The position numbers and the translations under genes were made by a program. This document shows positions 7,685-14,360 of a DNA stretch of 40,267 nt, piece by piece. Every line of letters starts with the position of its first letter. The stretch's first letter is position 1. The notes beneath the pieces are model-generated. The model was not told the origin of the DNA. It saw nothing but the letters and a program-made list of their open reading frames with translations, and made no database searches. Source of the stretch: JBLIDK01 sp047632595 (GTDB lineage: Bacteria; Bacteroidota; Bacteroidia; Sphingobacteriales; Sphingobacteriaceae); assembly GCA_047632595.1 (NCBI GenBank), contig JBLIDK010000018.1, forward strand, positions 1-40,267. The letters are read 5' to 3'.

Positions 7685-8077
7685 AATTATATATAGCTTT
7701 AAATTATGATTTTACTTCTGCCCTATTTTTATGAATAGATTGGTTTTAAATACGTAATCACATAACACTACTAACCTAAATACTAGGGAAATGTTCTGCG
7801 AGTAATCAATAAAAAGTTAAAGTATAGGTAAATTTATATCTAATTATTCGGATTTAAGCACCTAGCAAATTGCTAAGATTGAACCCAATTCGAATAATCT
7901 ATTTGTACAAATATACGGATTTATATTGAGTAATGTTACAAGTTTTGGCTCGCCATTGGCTTATACCACTAGTTTATTGAAAGATACAGATGAAATGAAT
8001 TATTGCGAAAAGCTCAACAGTTGTTTTAAAAGTTGATTGAATTCTAAATTTCTACATTAAACTAAATGGCTTTGGTC

Positions 8078-8116
8078 AAAAAACAGTCCTCTACATTACT
8101 GTAATGGGCTGTTTTT
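8078..8116 (-). terminator. Hairpin next to the duplicated tRNA tail
   Basis: An 11-bp stem with one G-U pair (8079-8089 with 8106-8116) whose loop holds a second small palindrome (attac/gtaat). On the minus strand it ends in six T, as an intrinsic terminator would. It stands just after the second copy of the tRNA-Lys tail (8127-8141), copying the arrangement of tRNA and terminator at 8259-8315. Confidence 0.55.
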
Positions 8117-8126
8117 ATACTCTAGA

Positions 8127-8141
8127 GATCCCGCTGGGACT
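8127..8141 (-). repeat. Second copy of the 3' end of tRNA-Lys
   Basis: Fifteen bases identical to 8301-8315, the last part of the T stem and the acceptor strand of tRNA-Lys. Looser similarity continues on the minus strand: the tRNA has ACCAGA then an A-rich stretch, and this copy has TCTAGA then an A-rich stretch. No tRNA body is attached to it. Confidence 0.75.
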
Positions 8142-8258
8142 TCCCGATGTTCTTCCTCTATTCTTCAGGCTTCAATCGGGACTGCACCAAATCTCGTTAA
8201 TACTCCATTTAGCTTGCTTCTCGCCCCAGCTTTTCTCTAATTAATGTTTGTTGCAAAA

Positions 8259-8290
8259 AAAAACCGTTCAACTTTCATTGAACGGTTTTT
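8259..8290 (-). terminator. Terminator of tRNA-Lys
   Basis: Perfect 12-bp stem (8259-8270 with 8279-8290), 8-nt loop, followed on the minus strand by T-rich sequence down to 8255. It is 6 bp beyond the encoded CCA end of the tRNA. Confidence 0.85.
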
Positions 8291-8296
8291 TATATC

Positions 8297-8372
8297 TGGT
8301 GATCCCGCTGGGACTCGAACCCAGGACCACTTCCTTAAAAGGGAAATGCTCTACCAACTGAGCTACGGAATC
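8297..8372 (-). tRNA. tRNA-Lys (anticodon UUU), CCA encoded
   Basis: The minus strand folds into a full cloverleaf. The 7-bp acceptor stem pairs GATTCCG with CGGGATC (one T-G wobble), the D arm is GCTC/GAGC, the anticodon loop CTTTTAA lies on a 5-bp stem and gives anticodon TTT, and the T arm is CTGGG TTCGAGT CCCAG. The discriminator base is A. The tRNA body is 73 nt (8300-8372), and the CCA end is encoded (8297-8299). The gene has its own promoter and terminator, so it is a monocistronic unit between the desaturase and coaD genes. Confidence 0.95.
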
Positions 8373-8395
8373 ATCCTTTTCCCTGATTGGGAGTG

Positions 8396-8426
8396 CAAAA
8401 ATAAATTTTAAAAAGGACGTACTCAA
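8396..8426 (-). promoter_or_regulatory. Promoter of tRNA-Lys
   Basis: On the minus strand TTG (8424-8426), 20 nt, TATTTTTG (8396-8403). This is a full consensus match placed 23 bp before the tRNA 5' end. Confidence 0.7.
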
Positions 8427-8454
8427 CTTTTTCTTCAATTAAAATGAAAAAGAT

Positions 8455-8919
8455 TTACCTTATTAAGGCAACTACTTGATTAGGAACAAATTGAGAAACG
8501 TCTCCCTTATGCTTAATTATCTCTCGAACGATGGATGAGCTCACAAATGAGTATTTTGACCTACTCAAATAGATAATTGTCTCTAATCCGGGCATCATTT
8601 TCTCGTTCATTTTGGCAATTGCGTTCTCATATTCGTAATCCAAATTGGTACGAACTCCACGTAAAATAAATTGCGCTTCTACCTCTTTACAAAAATCAAC
8701 TGTTAATCCGTTAAATTTCTTAACCTTGATTTTGTCATTGCCCTTAAAAACGGATTGAACCATTTCTAACTTTTTTTCAATACTATAAAAACCTGGTTTG
8801 GATGTATTATATCCTATTCCAACCACAATCTCATCAAATAGACCTAAGCCACGCTCAACAATATCTTGATGTCCTTTTGTAATTGGATCAAACGACCCTG
8901 GAAATAACGCTCTTTTCAT
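8455..8919 (-). CDS. coaD: Phosphopantetheine adenylyltransferase
   Basis: Fourth step of coenzyme A synthesis: transfers AMP from ATP to 4'-phosphopantetheine to give dephospho-CoA. 154 residues from the ATG at 8919; the TTG four codons earlier would overlap rsmD and is not needed. Motifs of the nucleotidyltransferase family are clear: GSFDPITKGH (residues 8-17) for ATP binding, RGVRTNLDYEYE in the middle (substrate and ATP contacts), and YSFVSSSIVREI near 126-137, the counterpart of the ISST motif. The start lies 1 bp after the rsmD stop codon, a pairing (rsmD-coaD) found in many bacteria. Last gene of the operon that starts at 10670; no clear terminator hairpin follows. Confidence 0.95.
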   Translation of the reverse strand: MKRALFPGSFDPITKGHQDIVERGLGLFDEIVVGIGYNTSKPGFYSIEKKLEMVQSVFKGNDKIKVKKFNGLTVDFCKEVEAQFILRGVRTNLDYEYENAIAKMNEKMMPGLETIIYLSRSKYSFVSSSIVREIIKHKGDVSQFVPNQVVALIR

Positions 8920-8920
8920 G

Positions 8921-9454
8921 TTAGTTCTCAATTATAGTAAAGGTGCTGTCGCCGTATTCTCTTTTCATCAATATAGGCCTATCAATAAATATATTGGTAG
9001 CGCTTTGATGTTCTAATATCAACCAGCCTCCTTCATTTAGCAATTTACGTTCAAAAATTGGATCAATCAACTTTTTCAATTCTGTAAACTTATAGGGTGG
9101 ATCGGCAAAAATTATATCGAATGTCTTTGTACAATTCTTTAAATAGGCTAAAACATGTGCATGCTCTATCTCCCACTCTGTTTGCTGAAGCAACTCAGTA
9201 GTCTTTTCAATGAATTTGATGCACTTGCCGTTTAAATCTACACTAACACCCTTCGTGACCCCTCGCGACATCATTTCGTAGCTTATATTGCCTGTACCGC
9301 TATATAAATCTAGAAATGTTAAGTCTTCAAATTCAAATTGATTCATCAACACATTAAAGAGTCCTTCTTTGGCCCTATCTGTAGTTGGACGAGAGGGCAA
9401 GTTGTTTGGGGCAATAATGTTTCTACCTCGATGTTTTCCGCTAATTATTCTCAT
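8921..9454 (-). CDS. rsmD: 16S rRNA (guanine-N2)-methyltransferase RsmD
   Basis: SAM-dependent methyltransferase that methylates G966 (E. coli numbering) of 16S rRNA in the small subunit. 177 residues, usual length. It begins MRIISGKHRGRNI, the conserved RsmD opening, with RPTTDRAKEGLFNVL at 22-36 (RNA-binding region), motif I LDLYSGTGNISYE (48-60) and the catalytic DPPY at 118-121. It follows the DUF3822 gene by 3 bp and is followed by coaD after 1 bp, so the three are translated from one message. Confidence 0.95.
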   Translation of the reverse strand: MRIISGKHRGRNIIAPNNLPSRPTTDRAKEGLFNVLMNQFEFEDLTFLDLYSGTGNISYEMMSRGVTKGVSVDLNGKCIKFIEKTTELLQQTEWEIEHAHVLAYLKNCTKTFDIIFADPPYKFTELKKLIDPIFERKLLNEGGWLILEHQSATNIFIDRPILMKREYGDSTFTIIEN

Positions 9455-9457
9455 AGT

Positions 9458-10180
9458 TTAGCTCAAGGCTAATAAAGTAGTGTGTGCTAATAAACTTGAT
9501 TCGGTAGTTTGTATTTTTAAGTTGGTGAAATACTCAGCTAAAAACTCATTACATTTCAAATCGCTAACAACTTGAACAGACACTAGTTTTTCATCCAATT
9601 CCTTTTCTTCAAGCATCGTACCAACAAAATATAAAATATCTTCTTGACTTTTAACTTTAAAAGAAGTTAAACCCTGTAATTGATTTTGAGAAAAGGTTTT
9701 CAAAAACATCGTTTCCCCAAAATGCACAGCCGCAATGTTGTCTTTTTCTTCATCGTCTTTAATTAAATCAATTAAGTGATGAAATGATTTAGGCATTGGT
9801 AATTGCTGCAGAAGTTCTATTGCCAATATATTTTCATCGTAAAGTAAAGTAACGAATGGCTTTTTAATGCTAATAATACTTCTACTTGGAACATACTCAT
9901 GATGTGAGTTGAATACTTCTGAATGTGGTTCTACGACATTTGGGGCAGCTAGTATCCTATTGGTATCAGACCATATGGTTAAATTCTTAATCTCTGATGG
10001 GATAACAGTAAAATCGAATTCAGATACGTCTTGCACCGACCTAAATTCCCCATTTTCACTCATATAAAAAGAAAATCCATCTCGCCTTAGCAAAATGGAC
10101 CCTTCATATCTTTCAATATGGTTTATATCAAATGTATCTGAGCGTTTGATACTATTCCCAGTTACCTGCTGTTGAACCAT
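9458..10180 (-). CDS. DUF3822 family protein
   Basis: 240 residues, no signal peptide and no membrane segment, so a cytoplasmic protein. The overall pattern and its place directly before rsmD match DUF3822, a family found mainly in Bacteroidota and thought from fold predictions to be related to the actin/ASKHA group; its function is not known. Recognisable features are the VSEFDF segment near residue 52, the central HHEYVPSRSIISIKKPFVTLLYDE region (only its outline is reliable as a signature) and the ATTAHVHFGETMF-like strand (here IAAVHFGETMFLKTF). The ATG at 10180 lies inside the end of the preceding gene (29-bp overlap), which suggests coupled translation. The link with rsmD suggests a role near rRNA or its modification, but this is context only. 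Confidence 0.75.
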   Translation of the reverse strand: MVQQQVTGNSIKRSDTFDINHIERYEGSILLRRDGFSFYMSENGEFRSVQDVSEFDFTVIPSEIKNLTIWSDTNRILAAPNVVEPHSEVFNSHHEYVPSRSIISIKKPFVTLLYDENILAIELLQQLPMPKSFHHLIDLIKDDEEKDNIAAVHFGETMFLKTFSQNQLQGLTSFKVKSQEDILYFVGTMLEEKELDEKLVSVQVVSDLKCNEFLAEYFTNLKIQTTESSLLAHTTLLALS

Positions 10181-10670
10181 CTGTTAACGAACCTACTTGA
10201 AGTGGTTTTTCTGGATCAAACGGTTTAGTATCCTTCACTTGAAATACCGGTACAGTTACTCCCCCTTTGTTTACTTTTCCAGTCTCCATTGAAAATTTTG
10301 CTCCGCTATAAGGTGCAAATTTTAATGAATCTAAAGCATAGTTTCCTTCTACTAATGAGTCATAAACACTTATATAGTTTGTATCTATAGTTACTACAGA
10401 TGTTGAATCTTCGGGATCTCCAATTTTTACTACATAAAGTAAACTATCATATTGCAAAAATTTCTCTAATGAATCAAAGGTAGGTGCGTAATCATCGTAA
10501 ACAGATCTAAATGCAACTTGTGCAGTTCTAATATCCTTTAAGTTTTGGATTACTTTGGCATAAACTACTTTACGCTCTTTGTTGAAAGCAATAGGGTCTG
10601 CTATGCCTTTATACAAGAAAAAAGCCGTTATCAGTATGATTAATGGAAGTACTATTTTAATGATTTTCAT
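10152..10670 (-). CDS. Membrane-anchored protein of unknown function (pseudopilin-like N-terminus)
   Basis: 172 residues. One hydrophobic segment at 4-20 (IKIVLPLIILITAFFLY) is followed by a soluble region whose first part, LKDIRTAQVAFRSVYDDYAP, resembles the amphipathic helix of pilin-like or secretion pseudopilins; the remainder is rich in beta-type sequence and prolines. The family is seen in Bacteroidota beside DUF3822 and rsmD; I do not know a function. It is the first gene of the operon (membrane protein, DUF3822, rsmD, coaD) and overlaps the next gene by 29 bp. A -7 type element lies about 23 bp upstream. Topology suggests an inner-membrane protein with its C-terminal part in the periplasm. 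Confidence 0.75.
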   Translation of the reverse strand: MKIIKIVLPLIILITAFFLYKGIADPIAFNKERKVVYAKVIQNLKDIRTAQVAFRSVYDDYAPTFDSLEKFLQYDSLLYVVKIGDPEDSTSVVTIDTNYISVYDSLVEGNYALDSLKFAPYSGAKFSMETGKVNKGGVTVPVFQVKDTKPFDPEKPLQVGSLTDGSTAGNWE

Positions 10671-10692
10671 TTTTTACTTTTTATAAGATTAG

Positions 10693-10700
10693 CAAATCTA
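10693..10700 (-). promoter_or_regulatory. Candidate -7 element for the 10670-8455 operon
   Basis: TAGATTTG on the minus strand fits TAnnTTTG and would start transcription near 10686, 16 nt before the ATG. No TTG occurs at the expected -33 distance, so this is a partial match. Confidence 0.4.
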
Positions 10701-10744
10701 AAATTTTTAACAGAAATGAATAGACTATGTCCTTAATTATTTAA

Positions 10745-13357
10745 TTATCGATATAAGTTTATAGTGCCCTTTATTTGGTCGCCTTCATCGGTTTCAAACA
10801 CATAAAAGTAGACCCCCTTAGCAGCTTTACCACCATTTGGAGTGTTTCCATCCCAAAATAAATTAAAGCGATCTTCAATTCTAAATACTTCATCACCCCA
10901 GCGACTATAAATTCTAAGCGATATAATTTCACATGCACCGTCTTCAATTTCTATCTTAAATACATCATTTACATTGTCGTCGTTTGGTGTAAATACATTT
11001 GGCAAATCGAAAGTATCAACCTCTATAGGTTCAATTAATACTTCTTTTACAACGGAATCTGAACAGGAGGTATTCGGATTATTTATTAAAACCACTTTAT
11101 AAGTACCTGAATCTTGGTAAGTATAAGTTGGGTTTTCTTTAGTAGAGGTGTCGCCATTATCAAACTTCCACATTAAAAAGTTAAACCCTTCATCATCCGT
11201 TGGCGTTAGGTTAGAGAAAATAGCCTTTTTACTACAATCCATCGTCTCGAAAGTAAAATCTGGTTCAATTTCTTCTCTAACAAATACGTTTACTGAATCT
11301 TTTACCTGACATGCGCCATTAAAAATAGTCACTACATATTTAGTTGACTCAATTGGGAATGCTTCTGTTTGTCCACTAAAAGGTTTACTTAAACTGCTTG
11401 AAGGTGACCAAGAATATCCAGTTCCTCCATTTACTTCAATTGGCACTCCTTCCCTCTTACAAATCACAATATCATCAGAAATTGTGGTTTCTGGAATCTC
11501 GTCTACTCCTACTTGAATCGTTTTTGTAACCATACACCCTTCCTTGCTGGTAGCAGCTACTGAAACTGTTGTTGGGGTTGTTGGAAACGCCATTATTGTA
11601 GAATCGTTGACATTTGATACAATATTAGCAGGTGTCCATAAATAATTAGTGCTTGGGCCTCCTAGAGCGATAATTTCAACAGAACCTTCGATACAAACTG
11701 TTGCAGTTGGTGGCACCTCAAAGTCAAAAACTGCTACATTAATAAACACACTAACTGGGCATTCATTCAAAGCCGTATCTGTTACGACGATTTCGTAGCT
11801 AGTAGATTTAGGCGGACTAACCTTTACGTTATTTCCTGCTGGGTTGCTTACTCCGGTTGCAGGAATCCATTCAAATTCCATTCCTCCAGTTATTACTACC
11901 TGTATTGAATCTCCTTTGCAAATTAAAGTGTCCATTGGAGAAATAGTTGGAGAAATTAAAATTGGGGTTACTTCAACAGTAACCGTATCCAGTAGGGTGT
12001 CACCTGTACAAAAATCTACTAAGGTTACTATATAAACAGTGGTTGTATCTGGTTGTACCGGATTAAATGGTCCTATTGCTCCATCGCTCCAGCTTATGTT
12101 AAACTGTTTGGAACCACCCTCTCCTTTAGCTGTTAATATTACTGTTTCACCTTCACAAATGGTGGTGTCAGTAAAAACCTCTAAAGTCAACATTGAATCA
12201 ATATCATAAATTAACAATTGCACAGAAGGATTTGAACAAAGAGAGGTATCAACTAAGGTTAAAATCAGCGTTTCTGAACTTTCTGTAATTAAATCGCTTA
12301 AAGCAGTGATATCAATGCAAATTTCTGATACCCCTACGCCAAATACAACGGAGTCTTTTAAACTAGAAGTATAGTCGGTAACTACTTTAGCCTCTCCGCT
12401 AAATTCAAAATACACTGTTTTAGGTTGATTTAAGCCAGCTCTTCGCGTAAAGCAAATCTCCCCAACGTTACATCCTTCGGCCATTTCGGTCCCATTTCCG
12501 TTAGTTGAAGCAGAAAGAAAAACCAAATCAGCGCTACTATTTGAGAAACTGTTTGCTTCAAAAAACACTCCAGAATCATAAATGAAATCACTTACATCGG
12601 CAATAGCCAATTTAATGTGATAGATTTCACATGCTTGTACTGCAAATTTAGCTTCTAGAACAACAGTAAACCCATCATATTCATATAGTTGCCCATTTTT
12701 ATTGTCTCTATAAAATTGTTTATTGTTTAATCCAGTTGAACAATTGGCTGCATCTCCAAAAGTACCCGGAGCACCATTGTTAATTGTGTTAATGGCTACT
12801 TCGGTAGTTGTACCTGGAATTAATGCTACATTTTCAACCCCTACAATGCCTGGTCCACTTACAAAAAATCCGAATACATCGTTAAACTCACTACAAACAA
12901 ACTCATTGTACTCTTCTGATGCGAAAACATACCTGAAAACAACAGTATCTGCAATTCCCTCAAAATCAAACTCCAAAATGGTAGCATCCTTAGTTTTACC
13001 TGTTGTTAAGGTATTTAAATCAGAATCTCCATCTCCATTATTTGAAAAACTGCTGTTATCCAATACATTGGGCCCCTGAACATTTTTATAACTACCGTTA
13101 GTAAGAATAAGTCCTGATGAAAACCCAATTTCTTCTGAAGTCTCTTGAAAACCAACTATGGCAGACTGTGGACCTATAAAAGTAATGTTGGATGCGATGA
13201 TACCTTCACCTAAAAGCACATTTTGAACAAGCTGAGTGGGTGTACTCAAAGTGTCAATAAGCACTTGGGCTGAAGATTTTTGGAGAAATGACACAAAAAA
13301 CAAAAACACAAGGGCTTTTATCACTGTATCAAATTTAAAGGAGCAAAATTTAAACAT
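10745..13357 (-). CDS. Large T9SS-exported surface protein (choice-of-anchor L, PKD-like, gliding-associated C-terminal domain)
   Basis: 870 residues, exported. Signal peptide at 1-30 (hydrophobic core ALVFLFFVSFL, ending SSAQ). Residues about 40-275 match a choice-of-anchor L domain, with the tell-tale VFRYVFASEEYNEFV and NDVFGFFVSGPG. A Calx-beta-like segment follows (about 290-390), then four repeats of immunoglobulin/PKD-like beta domains that carry Cys pairs and phrases such as DTTICEGETVILTAKG, and a PKD domain with YTYQDSGTYKVVL near 740. The last 86 residues (785-870) are the gliding-motility-associated C-terminal domain (LPNVFTPNDDNVNDVF ... SRWGDEVF ... WDGN ... GVYFYVF), a type B signal for the type IX secretion system. 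Likely an adhesin or surface structural protein; the ligand is unknown. Single-gene unit. Confidence 0.9.
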   Translation of the reverse strand: MFKFCSFKFDTVIKALVFLFFVSFLQKSSAQVLIDTLSTPTQLVQNVLLGEGIIASNITFIGPQSAIVGFQETSEEIGFSSGLILTNGSYKNVQGPNVLDNSSFSNNGDGDSDLNTLTTGKTKDATILEFDFEGIADTVVFRYVFASEEYNEFVCSEFNDVFGFFVSGPGIVGVENVALIPGTTTEVAINTINNGAPGTFGDAANCSTGLNNKQFYRDNKNGQLYEYDGFTVVLEAKFAVQACEIYHIKLAIADVSDFIYDSGVFFEANSFSNSSADLVFLSASTNGNGTEMAEGCNVGEICFTRRAGLNQPKTVYFEFSGEAKVVTDYTSSLKDSVVFGVGVSEICIDITALSDLITESSETLILTLVDTSLCSNPSVQLLIYDIDSMLTLEVFTDTTICEGETVILTAKGEGGSKQFNISWSDGAIGPFNPVQPDTTTVYIVTLVDFCTGDTLLDTVTVEVTPILISPTISPMDTLICKGDSIQVVITGGMEFEWIPATGVSNPAGNNVKVSPPKSTSYEIVVTDTALNECPVSVFINVAVFDFEVPPTATVCIEGSVEIIALGGPSTNYLWTPANIVSNVNDSTIMAFPTTPTTVSVAATSKEGCMVTKTIQVGVDEIPETTISDDIVICKREGVPIEVNGGTGYSWSPSSSLSKPFSGQTEAFPIESTKYVVTIFNGACQVKDSVNVFVREEIEPDFTFETMDCSKKAIFSNLTPTDDEGFNFLMWKFDNGDTSTKENPTYTYQDSGTYKVVLINNPNTSCSDSVVKEVLIEPIEVDTFDLPNVFTPNDDNVNDVFKIEIEDGACEIISLRIYSRWGDEVFRIEDRFNLFWDGNTPNGGKAAKGVYFYVFETDEGDQIKGTINLYR

Positions 13358-13386
13358 TTAACGTGATTGATTTTAAGGGCTAATGC

Positions 13387-13394
13387 CAAAGATA
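13387..13394 (-). promoter_or_regulatory. Candidate -7 element of the surface-protein gene
   Basis: TATCTTTG on the minus strand, 29 bp before the ATG at 13357, fits TAnnTTTG. No TTG is seen at the -33 position. Confidence 0.4.
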
Positions 13395-13411
13395 CTTTTT
13401 TATTTTTTCTT

Positions 13412-13747
13412 TTACTTAGATTCAGTTAATCCTATTACGTCACTAAAGTTTGTGGCAAATTCTTTGATGAACTCTGTCCCTTTCTTATCGCCCGTTGCGC
13501 GCTCAAAACTATCGGCCATGGTCATAAAAGTTTCGAAATAAAATTGCTTCATTTCATCAACAGGCATTTCTTTCGTCCAAAGGTCAATACGCATGCTATT
13601 AGCCATTTGATGATCCCATAAAGCTAAAATTATTGCTTTTGCTATCATTGGCTTACCCGAATTGCTGTCTGTAGCATCCCAAACAATGGTTTCCGGAATA
13701 TTATTTGAATCTAATTCTACTTTTATACTGATATCTTTTTTTGCCAT
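13412..13747 (-). CDS. gldC: Gliding motility protein GldC
   Basis: 111 residues, matching GldC along the whole length: the start KKDISIKVELDSNNIPETI, a central LALWDHQMANSMRIDLWTKEM and the C-terminal helix of the family. In Flavobacterium, GldC is a small cytoplasmic protein that supports gliding and the gliding/T9SS machinery but is not strictly essential. It has no signal peptide or membrane segment. In Flavobacterium it stands beside gldB; here gldB is not adjacent, and its neighbours are the large T9SS cargo gene downstream and a divergent SPOR-protein gene. Start at the ATG preceding AKKDI is supported by the family N-terminus. Promoter element candidates lie in the short divergent region. 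Confidence 0.9.
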   Translation of the reverse strand: MAKKDISIKVELDSNNIPETIVWDATDSNSGKPMIAKAIILALWDHQMANSMRIDLWTKEMPVDEMKQFYFETFMTMADSFERATGDKKGTEFIKEFATNFSDVIGLTESK

Positions 13748-13763
13748 TACAATAGGTTTTTGG

Positions 13764-13771
13764 CAAAAGTA
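13764..13771 (-). promoter_or_regulatory. Candidate -7 element of gldC
   Basis: TACTTTTG on the minus strand, 16 bp before the gldC ATG. It lies back-to-back with the plus-strand promoter of the SPOR gene, so the two transcripts start only a few tens of bases apart. No TTG at the proper distance. Confidence 0.4.
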
Positions 13772-13800
13772 TTGTATTTATTCAATTAGTTGTAAATTTG
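13772..13800 (+). promoter_or_regulatory. Promoter of the SPOR protein-pyrC unit
   Basis: TTG (13772-13774), 18 nt, TAAATTTG (13793-13800). Transcription would begin near 13807, about 20 nt before the ATG at 13827, which favours that start over longer in-frame possibilities upstream. Confidence 0.6.
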
Positions 13801-13826
13801 ACAGAAATCTATTTTATATTTCAACT

Positions 13827-14357
13827 ATGTCGCAAGAAAAAATTGAACAGTTAGAAAGCTCTAAGGGCTTCTTTAAAACCTCATTCTTTGCAAGCTTATT
13901 GCTATTAATTTTAGCTATTATTTTTATAGTATTTGCTGAATTTATCGTTAAGGAAAACGGTAAGTATAAGTTTTCAACCGATTGGAATAAAGGGCTAAAT
14001 GCCAAGCTTCAATCTGAACTTGCGGTAAAAACTAGTCAAGTAGAAAGCTATAAGCAACAACTTGAAGGAGAAGGAATTATAATAAACAACTCAACTAAAG
14101 GAATTTGGTTTGAAGTACAACTAGGAGCATTTAAAAATTTCGATTTAAAACAATATAAGGGCAACTTAACTGCCATTAGTGAAGAAAACGGAGATGACTT
14201 TACTAAATATACCGTTGGGAAATTTATGGACTACCAAGTTGCTACCAATTTCAAAAAAGATATTCAAAAAATGGGCATTAAAAACGCTTGGGTAGTTGCT
14301 AAAAAAGACGGAAAAAGAATTGAAGTAAAAAGGGCGCTTTCTGAGTTAAAAAAATAG
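13827..14357 (+). CDS. Membrane-anchored SPOR-domain protein
   Basis: 176 residues from the ATG at 13827. The frame is open further upstream to 13662 but that part lies over gldC on the other strand and beyond the promoter, so it is not used. A short cytoplasmic tail is followed by one membrane helix (about 18-40), a coiled-coil-prone linker (QSELAVKTSQVESYKQQLE) and a C-terminal SPOR-like domain (about 97-170: FEVQLGAFKNFDLKQY ... YTVGKFMDYQVATNF ... AWVVAKKDGKRIEV). SPOR domains bind denuded peptidoglycan, often at the division site. The conserved QxGAF opening is present. It ends 3 bp before pyrC and is probably cotranscribed with it. The role (cell division or wall) is inferred from the domain. 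Confidence 0.85.
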   Translation: MSQEKIEQLESSKGFFKTSFFASLLLLILAIIFIVFAEFIVKENGKYKFSTDWNKGLNAKLQSELAVKTSQVESYKQQLEGEGIIINNSTKGIWFEVQLGAFKNFDLKQYKGNLTAISEENGDDFTKYTVGKFMDYQVATNFKKDIQKMGIKNAWVVAKKDGKRIEVKRALSELKK

Positions 14358-14360
14358 TTA

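Noticed and set aside
7912..8077. A gene in the long gap between the desaturase and tRNA genes
   Set aside because: No frame of convincing length or composition and no ribosome site; apart from weak -7-like words I see nothing in 7690-8077.
12723..13079. Open frame of 118 codons on the plus strand over the surface-protein gene
   Set aside because: It is a shadow of the long minus-strand gene: poor hydrophobic pattern, no signal, no promoter, and the minus-strand protein has clear domains.
13662..13826. Extension of the SPOR-protein frame upstream
   Set aside because: It runs over gldC on the other strand and beyond the promoter at 13772-13800; the family N-terminus starts at the ATG at 13827.
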